A stretch of 5,192 nt of DNA from the NCBI GenBank assembly GCA_030612785.1, contig JAUWNF010000298.1, positions 1 to 5,192 of the forward strand, written 5' to 3'. The position numbers were made by a program, and so were the translations under genes. This DNA comes from Phycisphaerales bacterium (GTDB lineage: Bacteria; Planctomycetota; Phycisphaerae; UBA1845). The notes beneath the pieces are model-generated. The model had not been told where the DNA came from. It made no database searches and saw only the letters and a list, made by a program, of their open reading frames with translations. Below, piece by piece: positions 1 to 5,192 of the stretch (positions are counted from its first letter, which is position 1; each line of letters begins with the position of its first letter).

Positions 1-28
1 GCATCGGCTCCATCGCTTCCAGGTGTAG
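1..28 (+). CDS. possible 3' end of an upstream gene (very partial)
   Basis: In frame 2 the window opens with eight codons (HRLHRFQV) followed by a TAG at 26-28. This could be the last codons of an upstream gene ending 35 bases before the deacetylase start. It is far too short to identify. Alternatively the deacetylase frame itself, which is open back to base 1, extends upstream and this stop is meaningless. Confidence 0.2.
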
Positions 29-63
29 CACATCGCTGGCGACGAAGAGCCGTCGGTACCCTG

Positions 64-1038
64 GTGCAGTTCCTGGATCGGTCCGGTTACCTCGCCCGGC
101 GGATGCGCCGGAACCCGGGACTGCGCATCCTGGCTTATCATGGCATTTGCGCGGACGAAGTCGCCGGCGAAGCCTGGCTGCCCCCGCACTTCGTGACGGC
201 GAGTTGCTTTGCGCGACAGATGCGCATTCTGTCGGACCTCGGGCGAATCGTACATTTGCCGGACGTCGTGGACGACCTCGCCAGCGGGCGAGCTCTCGAA
301 GAGCCCGCCTTTGCGATCACCTTCGACGACGGACATGCCTGCACGCTGCGCCACGCCGTCCCGGCAATGGACGCGCTGAACATCCGCGCCACGTTCTTCG
401 CGGCAACCGGCCACATTGACGACGGCGCCTGGCTCCTCTCCGATCGCCTGCGCGTGCTGAGCAGCCTGCCGCGCCGCCTGACGGCGGAACTGCCGGCGGA
501 ACTGCGTAGCTATCTCGAGTCGCCCACGCGCTTCAAGAGCGTTGCTTGCGACGAGGTACGGGTCCTCGTCGAGGAGTGCTGGCCCGCCGCAACCGAGCAC
601 CTCGGTCCGCGTGTCGACCGGACGTTGCATCCGATGCGCTGGCCCGATCTCGTCGCGCTCCAGCTCGCGGGGCACGAGATCGCCGCCCATACGGTCTCCC
701 ACGTCATTCTCGCACGGGAAACGCGGGCGCGCCGCGCAGCCGAGATTGTCGATAGTATCCGCCGGGTTCGAGAGCACGTTTCGCAGTGCATCGGGTTCGC
801 CTATCCCAACGGCGTTCCCGGCGACTTCGACGGTCGCGACGTTGAAATCCTTCGACGTGAGGGCATTCACTACGCGGTCACCACTACGCCGGGCCGTTGT
901 GTTCCACCACAGGACGTGTATCGTTTACCGCGCACCAGCATCGGTCTGGGGCACGACGAGCACACGTTCACTCTCGAAATGAGTGGGCGCCTGGATTCAC
1001 GAAGACGCTGGCAACAAGTCGGCGCGTGGGCGACGTGA
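64..1038 (+). CDS. polysaccharide deacetylase family protein (NodB homology domain)
   Basis: Predicted metal-dependent deacetylase of carbohydrate esterase family 4, which removes N- or O-acetyl groups from polysaccharides or glycan intermediates. The family motifs are visible: TFDDG at residues 86-90 (D88 the likely catalytic base, D89 a metal ligand), HTVSH at 209-213 (H209 and H213 the likely remaining metal ligands), and a third motif FAYPNG at 245-250, which replaces the RxPYG seen in classical NodB proteins. YRLPRTSI near 286-293 fits the C-terminal part of the fold. An early ILAYHGI stretch (22-28) is usual in homologues from exopolysaccharide clusters. No signal peptide or membrane segment is evident, so a cytoplasmic or cytoplasmic-face role is inferred. 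The start is a GTG; the frame is open upstream to base 1 and an in-frame ATG lies at 103, so the N-terminus is uncertain. The substrate cannot be told from sequence. The Nudix gene follows after 21 bases in the same direction. Confidence 0.88.
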   Translation: MQFLDRSGYLARRMRRNPGLRILAYHGICADEVAGEAWLPPHFVTASCFARQMRILSDLGRIVHLPDVVDDLASGRALEEPAFAITFDDGHACTLRHAVPAMDALNIRATFFAATGHIDDGAWLLSDRLRVLSSLPRRLTAELPAELRSYLESPTRFKSVACDEVRVLVEECWPAATEHLGPRVDRTLHPMRWPDLVALQLAGHEIAAHTVSHVILARETRARRAAEIVDSIRRVREHVSQCIGFAYPNGVPGDFDGRDVEILRREGIHYAVTTTPGRCVPPQDVYRLPRTSIGLGHDEHTFTLEMSGRLDSRRRWQQVGAWAT

Positions 1039-1046
1039 CGGGCGGC

Positions 1047-1053
1047 AGGGAGG
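1047..1053 (+). promoter_or_regulatory. Shine-Dalgarno of the Nudix gene
   Basis: AGGGAGG lies six bases before the ATG at 1060. It is the clearest ribosome-binding site in the window and fixes the Nudix start. The starts of selB and selA have nothing comparable. Confidence 0.75.
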
Positions 1054-1059
1054 CGACCA

Positions 1060-1647
1060 ATGACCGTTGACTACTCCGCGCTGCGCCGGGCAATTGCCCA
1101 TGCTCCACAACCCACACGGCAGGCTCCGCCGGGCTACGAGAGGGACAGCGTCTGCCTGCTCCTGGTGGACCGCGCCGAGACCATCTTGTTGGCCATCCAA
1201 AAGGCCGACTCCGAAGGCTACCACTGGCGGGACCAAGTGGCCCTGCCCGGCGGACGAATCGAACCCACCGACCACGGTGCGCGCCACGCGGCCCTGCGCG
1301 AACTGCAGGAGGAGTTGGGCATCGAACGCTCCACGGTGGAGATCCTCGGTGAGTTGGGGCACTTCCAGACGGCTAGTTCAAAGAACGACCTGGAAGTCTT
1401 CGTGGGACGTTGGACGCACCCGTCCGAGGTTCACGCTGATGATCGGGAAGTGGCCCGGGTGCTGGAGATTCCGCTGGCCCATCTGGTGGAGTTGCACGCC
1501 GCTGCGGGTTTCTGTTCGCGATCCACGTCGGCCATCGGAGACGCTCTGATCTATCCCATCGACGACGCAACGATCTGGGGTGTCACCGCTCGGATTTTGC
1601 ATCACTTTCTGGAACTGGTGTTAAGCCACGAGATTGCCGTGTTATAA
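1060..1647 (+). CDS. Nudix hydrolase, CoA pyrophosphatase (NudL/YeaB)-like
   Basis: A 195-residue Nudix hydrolase. These enzymes cleave nucleoside diphosphates linked to another moiety; the closest recognisable subfamily splits CoA or acyl-CoA into 3',5'-ADP and phosphopantetheine. The Nudix box runs from GG at 64-65 to GI at 87-88, with the core RELQEELGI at 80-88 supplying the metal-binding glutamates (E81, E84, E85). The GG-to-RE spacing is longer than in the canonical Nudix box and equals that of E. coli NudL as I recall it, with the E69/D71 region in place of the DxxD. A C-terminal IWGVTARIL (172-180) also matches the CoA-pyrophosphatase pattern. The CoA-binding signature before the box (usually LLTxRS..LR.H.GQVAFPGG) is degraded here to LLAIQKAD...WRDQVALPGG with about two extra residues, so the substrate may differ. 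The start is set by a good Shine-Dalgarno. The stop codon is seven bases before the preferred selB start, and the last codons overlap a likely selB promoter. Confidence 0.87.
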   Translation: MTVDYSALRRAIAHAPQPTRQAPPGYERDSVCLLLVDRAETILLAIQKADSEGYHWRDQVALPGGRIEPTDHGARHAALRELQEELGIERSTVEILGELGHFQTASSKNDLEVFVGRWTHPSEVHADDREVARVLEIPLAHLVELHAAAGFCSRSTSAIGDALIYPIDDATIWGVTARILHHFLELVLSHEIAVL

Positions 1648-1648
1648 T
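1640..1648 (+). promoter_or_regulatory. extended -10 promoter for selB (predicted leaderless transcript)
   Basis: TGTTATAAT at 1640-1648 is a perfect extended -10 element (TGn followed by TATAAT) in otherwise GC-rich sequence. The best -35 candidate, TTAAGC at 1621-1626 with a 16-base spacer, matches the consensus at only three positions, which is acceptable for an extended -10 promoter. With standard spacing, +1 falls on 1655, the A of the selB ATG, so the mRNA would have no 5' leader. This agrees with the lack of any Shine-Dalgarno before that ATG. The element overlaps the Nudix Leu-TTA and TAA codons. It is a motif match only, without expression evidence. Confidence 0.5.
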
Positions 1649-1654
1649 GATGTT

Positions 1655-3604
1655 ATGGAAACGGTGACGAATTCAGACGCCACCCCGCCAGTCGGCGCGC
1701 CCCGTCATCTCATCCTGGGAACGGCCGGACACATCGCCCACGGCAAAACGGCGTTAGTCAAGGCGTTGACCGGCACGGACACGGACCGTCTGCCCGAAGA
1801 GAAGCGCCGCGGCGTGACCATCGAGCTGGGCTTCGCCCAGATGATGATCGACGACGTTGTCTTCGGCGTGGTGGACGTGCCCGGGCACGAGCGTTTCGTC
1901 CGCACTATGGTATCGGGTGCGACGGGCATTGACGTGGCCTTGCTGGTGGTGGCCGCCGACGATTCGGTTATGCCCCAGACCGTGGAGCACGTCGAGATTC
2001 TTGCGCTTCTGGGAGTGCGCCGTGGCGTGGTGGCGATCACCAAGACCGACCTGGCCGATGACGACCTCGTCCAACTCGTGCGCGAGGACGTCGCCCAACT
2101 GCTCCGCGACAACGGTCTGCCCGACTGGCCCACGGTGGGCACGTCGTCGACCACTGGGACGGGGTTGAACGAGTTGCGTCGGGCGTTGGTGCAAGCGGCG
2201 GCGGACGCGACCGAGAGCGCCTCGACGGGCGTTTTCCGCTTGGCCGTCGATCGGGTGTTCACCGGGGCGGGGCGTGGGACGGTGGTAACCGGGTCGGTGC
2301 TCCAGGGCACGGTCGCGCCGGGGGACATGCTCGAGCTATTGCCTCGGGGGCTTTCGGTTCGCGTACGGGACGCGCAGACTCATGGTCACGAGGCCTCGGC
2401 TGTTCAAGCCGGGCAGCGCGCCGCGCTGAACCTCATTGGCGTGGATCGGGCCCAAATCAATCCCGGCGATGAGTTGGCGACGCCGGGTTACCTGACGCCG
2501 GCCCAGATCGTGGACGTGCATGCGCGGTTCGTGCGTTCACTGTCGCGGGACATCAAACCGCTGTCGCGCGTGCGCTTCGCGGTCGGAACCGCCGAAGTAG
2601 TCGGGCGGATCGTGCCTCACGGTGACGGTTTCGGGCGCCCGGGTACCGAGTCGCTCGCTCAGCTTCGACTCGCAGGTCCGGTGGTGGTGGAGTTCGGACA
2701 GCGCTTTATCCTGCGCCACGAAAACGCCTCCCGAACCATCGGGGGAGGCACGGTCCTGCGCTTCGGATCGCGGCGCAAGCGACGGGCGTTTGTGGCCAAC
2801 ACCGGGGGTCTGGAGGCGATGCAATCCGGCGACGCGCTCCGCCGGCTCGACGAGGTGCTGCGTATGGCCCGCTTTGAACGGCCGAGCGAACTCGCCCTGT
2901 CAGCGGCCACCGGCATTCACGTCGACCAGATCGCCGAGCGGTTGCGCCAACTGGAGCAGGGTGGACGCCTGCTCACCATCGCCGGGTGTAGCGTTCCGGT
3001 TTCCGCCACGACGTTGGATGATCTGCTCGTGCGGGCCGAGCGCTGGTTGGAGCGCTTCCATCAGGGCAACCCGGAAGAGCCCGGATGCCTCACGGATCGC
3101 TTCATCGGATGGCTGGATCGCAAGAGCCAAAAGGGCGTTGGGCGACCCTTGTTCGAGCGGCTGGTCGACGCCGGGCGCGTCAAGGTGCTGGGCAAGTACG
3201 TATGTCTGCCGGAATTCGCACCGGCGCTCTCGAAGCAGGACGAGCGGATCATGGCGGACATGGTTCGGGAGTTCGAGGAGACCGGCTTCCAGCCGCCGGC
3301 GCCGAATCGGTTGCGGGTCGCCGCCCGATTCGACGCCAGGCGGATCGAGCGGCTGTTGAAGATCGCGGCGGCGCACGGGGCGCTGGTCTGCGTCGACGCG
3401 AACATCTATCTGGCGGCGTTGGCGGAAGCGAAACTGCGCGACACCATCCGGGACATGGTCGCTACGGGCGAGGAGGTCACGGTCTCGGTTCTGCGCGGAC
3501 GGTTAAACACGAGTCGTAAATATATGGTGCCGATCCTGGAACATCTGGACCGGGTGGGATTCACCCGCCGCGCGGGCGACACCCGGGTGTTGGCGAACCC
3601 ATGA
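1655..3604 (+). CDS. selB: selenocysteine-specific translation elongation factor SelB
   Basis: GTPase that binds Sec-tRNA(Sec) and delivers it to the ribosome at UGA codons marked by a SECIS hairpin, replacing EF-Tu for this tRNA. The G domain has all landmarks: P-loop GHIAHGKT (25-32), switch I RGVTIELGF (52-60, T55), DVPGHE (74-79, catalytic H78), TKTD (129-132) and SSTTGTG (164-170). EF-Tu-like domain 2 starts near 194 (FRLAVDRVFTGAGRGTVVTG), domain 3 near 285-370 (FILRHENASRTIGGG at 351-365). Winged-helix repeats that read the SECIS fill about 395-649, ending in the SelB-typical NTSRKYMVPILEHLDRVGFT (618-637) and GDTRVL. At 649 residues it is full length (E. coli about 614). P-loop residue 28 is Ala where translational GTPases normally have Asp. 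The ATG at 1655 is preferred over an in-frame TTG at 1634, which would overlap the Nudix gene and add seven residues with no family match. The TGA stop overlaps the selA ATG, suggesting coupled translation. Confidence 0.97.
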   Translation: METVTNSDATPPVGAPRHLILGTAGHIAHGKTALVKALTGTDTDRLPEEKRRGVTIELGFAQMMIDDVVFGVVDVPGHERFVRTMVSGATGIDVALLVVAADDSVMPQTVEHVEILALLGVRRGVVAITKTDLADDDLVQLVREDVAQLLRDNGLPDWPTVGTSSTTGTGLNELRRALVQAAADATESASTGVFRLAVDRVFTGAGRGTVVTGSVLQGTVAPGDMLELLPRGLSVRVRDAQTHGHEASAVQAGQRAALNLIGVDRAQINPGDELATPGYLTPAQIVDVHARFVRSLSRDIKPLSRVRFAVGTAEVVGRIVPHGDGFGRPGTESLAQLRLAGPVVVEFGQRFILRHENASRTIGGGTVLRFGSRRKRRAFVANTGGLEAMQSGDALRRLDEVLRMARFERPSELALSAATGIHVDQIAERLRQLEQGGRLLTIAGCSVPVSATTLDDLLVRAERWLERFHQGNPEEPGCLTDRFIGWLDRKSQKGVGRPLFERLVDAGRVKVLGKYVCLPEFAPALSKQDERIMADMVREFEETGFQPPAPNRLRVAARFDARRIERLLKIAAAHGALVCVDANIYLAALAEAKLRDTIRDMVATGEEVTVSVLRGRLNTSRKYMVPILEHLDRVGFTRRAGDTRVLANP

Positions 3605-5052
3605 CGCCGGAACAAAAAGCCAAGCTGCGCGAGTTGCCGTCGGTCGACGACCTGTTGAACGTGGAGGAGGTCGGCGAATGGATTCGGGCGACGTCCCGCG
3701 TTCTCGTCGTCGAGGCACTGCGCGACGCCCTCGACACGCTGCGCGGGCGCATCCTTGCAGGGGACGGCGCGGTGGCGGTAGATCGGGAGACGGTGCTCGA
3801 AGTTGCCGAAGACCTCTTCGTGCGCCGGAGCCTCCCCTCCCTGCGGCGGGTGATTAACGCGACGGGAATCATCCTGCACACCGGGCTCGGGCGCGCACCG
3901 CTGGCGGCGGACGCGATCGAGTCCATCCTCGAAGCGACGGCGGGGTATTGCAACCTCGAGCTTGACCTCGAAACCGGCAAGCGAGGGCGCCGCGAGCGGC
4001 ACGTCGAGAATCTAATCCGTCGGGTGACCGGGGCGGAGGCGGGGCTGGTGGTGAACAATAATGCCGCCGCCACGCTCCTGATCTTGAACACCATCGCCAA
4101 GGACCGCGAGGTGATCGTCTCTCGCGGGCAGTTGATCGAAATCGGCGGGTCGTTTCGGCTGCCGGAGATCATGGTGGCCAGTGGGGCTCATCTCCGCGAG
4201 GTCGGCACGACCAATCGCACGCGTCTTGCCGACTACGAGCAAGCCGTCAGCGATCACACTGCCGCGCTTATGCACGTTCACACCAGCAACTACCGGATCA
4301 TCGGCTTCACCGAGGAGACCCCGATTGACGAGCTGGCGCGGCTGGCCCGCCGGTTCGATCTGATCGCGATCGATGATCTTGGAAGTGGAGCCCTGCTGGA
4401 TATGACCTCGCTGGGCTTGCCTGCGGAGCCGGTCGCGGCGGCGTCCATAAAGGCCGGGGCGGACCTTATCTGCTTCTCCGGTGACAAGCTGCTGGGCGGT
4501 CCGCAGGCCGGGATCGTCGCCGGGCGCAAGGACCTGATCGAGCGCCTCCGGACCAATCCGCTGATGCGGACCTACCGTACGGGCAAGCTGACCCTGCTGG
4601 CGTTGGAAGCGACGCTGCGGCAGTATATCGATCCAGAACGGGCCGTGGAAAACGTCCCCGGATTGGCCATGATCGCCGCGGATGCCGACGCGCTGGCCCG
4701 GCGCGCCCGGACGCTCTGCACACTGCTGGAGCGAAGTGCGCCCGGCGAATCGTTCTACGTCTGTTCGGCGACGGCCTACGTCGGGGGAGGCTCGTTGCCA
4801 ATGGCGGAGATTCCTTCGGTAGGCGTGCAGTGGAGACCGAAGGCAATCAAGGTGTCCGAGGCCGTTCACCTGCTGCGTGACGCCGAAGTGCCGATCGTGG
4901 CTCGGGTGCACGACGAGGCCATCTGCTTCGACCTGCGCACGATCAGCGACGATGATTTCGAGGACTTGGCTGCCGGCGTTGCGGCGACGCTGGCCGATGA
5001 CGATGACGACGCGCCCGGGTACGCGCCGGAGGAAACGCCGGAAGCAAAATGA
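3601..5052 (+). CDS. selA: L-seryl-tRNA(Sec) selenium transferase (selenocysteine synthase) SelA
   Basis: PLP enzyme that converts Ser-tRNA(Sec) to Sec-tRNA(Sec) with selenophosphate; the characterised enzymes are large ring-shaped homodecamers in the cytoplasm. The N-terminal tRNA-binding segment shows LPSVDDLLN (12-20). The catalytic part contains RVINATGIILHTGLGRAPL (83-101), NNNAAA (152-157), RGQLIEIGGSFRLPEIM (175-191), EVGTTNRT (200-207) and HTSNYRI (227-233). The PLP lysine is K296 in SGDKLLGGPQAG (293-304). R323 and R326 keep the spacing from K296 that I recall for the essential Arg312 and Arg315 of the Aquifex aeolicus enzyme, and R98 is the likely match of its Arg86. GGGSLP (396-401) and FDLRTI (443-448) complete the fold. 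Its 483 residues slightly exceed the usual 460-470 because of an acidic tail (five Asp at 466-470, then Glu/Pro-rich). There is no Shine-Dalgarno; the ATG lies within the selB stop (ATGA), so reinitiation by ribosomes finishing selB is likely. Confidence 0.97.
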   Translation: MTPEQKAKLRELPSVDDLLNVEEVGEWIRATSRVLVVEALRDALDTLRGRILAGDGAVAVDRETVLEVAEDLFVRRSLPSLRRVINATGIILHTGLGRAPLAADAIESILEATAGYCNLELDLETGKRGRRERHVENLIRRVTGAEAGLVVNNNAAATLLILNTIAKDREVIVSRGQLIEIGGSFRLPEIMVASGAHLREVGTTNRTRLADYEQAVSDHTAALMHVHTSNYRIIGFTEETPIDELARLARRFDLIAIDDLGSGALLDMTSLGLPAEPVAAASIKAGADLICFSGDKLLGGPQAGIVAGRKDLIERLRTNPLMRTYRTGKLTLLALEATLRQYIDPERAVENVPGLAMIAADADALARRARTLCTLLERSAPGESFYVCSATAYVGGGSLPMAEIPSVGVQWRPKAIKVSEAVHLLRDAEVPIVARVHDEAICFDLRTISDDDFEDLAAGVAATLADDDDDAPGYAPEETPEAK

Positions 5053-5192
5053 TCTGGTGCCAATGGTTGCGCTTGCCTGGGGTGCCGAGCGCAGAGACTT
5101 GGCGCGGCCATCGGCCCCCCCCAAAGGCCATATGGGGGGGCCCCCACCCCTTTGCCCCCCCCCCGGGGCCGGCGCGCGGGGGGGGGGGCCCC
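5049..5192 (+). CDS. possible start of a further gene, cut by the window end
   Basis: An ATG at 5049-5051 overlaps the selA TGA as ATGA, the same arrangement as selB-selA, with a weak GGAAG four bases earlier (5040-5044). The frame stays open to base 5192 and begins MIWCQWLRLPGVPSAETW, then becomes Pro/Gly-rich where the DNA turns to C and G runs. I recognise no family. Other open frames share the stretch, including an ATG at 5063, and the poor-quality tail makes any reading after about 5115 worthless. Confidence 0.22.
   Translation, partial: MIWCQWLRLPGVPSAETWRGHRPPPKAIWGGPHPFAPPPGPARGGGGP
5069..5092 (+). other. short hairpin just after selA
   Basis: GCGCTTG at 5069-5075 pairs with CGAGCGC at 5086-5092 (six Watson-Crick pairs and one G-U) around a ten-base loop, starting 16 bases after the selA stop. 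There is no following T tract, so it is not a convincing intrinsic terminator. In sequence this GC-rich, a stem of this size can occur by chance. Confidence 0.25.
5115..5192. other. low-complexity C/G homopolymer tail, probable sequencing or assembly artefact
   Basis: The last 78 bases contain runs of eight C (5115-5122), seven G (5134-5140), ten C (5155-5164) and eleven G (5178-5188), broken by short motifs. Nothing like this occurs in the preceding 5.1 kb, where coding frames are clean. The simplest reading is base-calling failure at a read or contig end. A real C/G-rich repeat cannot be excluded from the sequence alone. No gene or regulatory site should be called here. Confidence 0.7.

Noticed and set aside
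1634..1657. TTG at 1634 as the selB start.
   Set aside because: It would overlap the Nudix gene by 14 bases, adds seven residues without family support and has no Shine-Dalgarno. The ATG at 1655 is a better start and fits the promoter.
2622..3359. A 245-codon plus-strand frame inside selB.
   Set aside because: It is an out-of-frame reading of the SelB C-terminal half, rich in Ser, Arg and Trp, while the selB frame itself keeps its winged-helix motifs throughout.
3406..4172. Minus-strand open frames of about 200 codons across the selB-selA junction.
   Set aside because: They are antisense to the ends of two well-supported genes and show only Arg/Ser-rich composition without recognisable domains.
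5053..5114. A tRNA-Sec (selC) gene just downstream of selA.
   Set aside because: selC often lies near selA or selB, but no acceptor stem, TCA anticodon loop or GGTTCGA-like T-loop is visible in this short stretch.
4012..5124. A 370-codon open frame on the minus strand opposite selA.
   Set aside because: Its translation is rich in Arg, Gln and Gly with no family motif, and it lies antisense to a fully conserved selA. Long antisense frames are expected in GC-rich coding DNA.
5115..5168. C-run/G-run pairs read as a strong terminator hairpin or a repeat element.
   Set aside because: The pairing comes only from homopolymer runs in a tail that looks like base-calling failure, and no T tract follows.

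Overview
This is a GC-rich window in which every supported gene lies on the + strand, tightly packed. In order it carries a NodB-family polysaccharide deacetylase, a Nudix hydrolase of the CoA-pyrophosphatase type, the selenocysteine elongation factor selB, and selenocysteine synthase selA. A possible further gene begins at the very end of selA. The organism must be a bacterium that makes selenocysteine by the bacterial (SelA-dependent) route. Nothing here fixes the phylum; base composition and compact layout suit many high-GC soil or aquatic lineages, and a metagenomic contig is plausible.

Layout: bases 1-63 hold a possible tail of an upstream gene and the region before the deacetylase start. 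The deacetylase (64-1038) and Nudix gene (1060-1647) are 21 bases apart, and the Nudix gene has a clear Shine-Dalgarno. Seven bases separate the Nudix stop from the preferred selB start. That junction contains a perfect extended -10 promoter whose predicted +1 is the A of the selB ATG, so selB may be read from a leaderless mRNA. selB (1655-3604) and selA (3601-5052) overlap by the four bases ATGA. selA ends in a second ATGA that could start another overlapping gene. From about 5115 the sequence collapses into runs of C and G and looks like poor-quality contig-end sequence.

How the genes work together: SelA converts Ser-tRNA(Sec) to Sec-tRNA(Sec) using selenophosphate. SelB then delivers that tRNA to ribosomes paused at UGA codons followed by a SECIS hairpin. 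The other two components, selD (selenophosphate synthetase) and selC (tRNA-Sec), are not seen in the window. The deacetylase and Nudix hydrolase have no evident role in selenium metabolism and may be unrelated neighbours.

Most of the window is well-understood machinery. The points most worth a second look are the putative leaderless selB promoter, an Ala in place of the usual Asp in the SelB P-loop, and the selB-before-selA order with overlapping start and stop codons.
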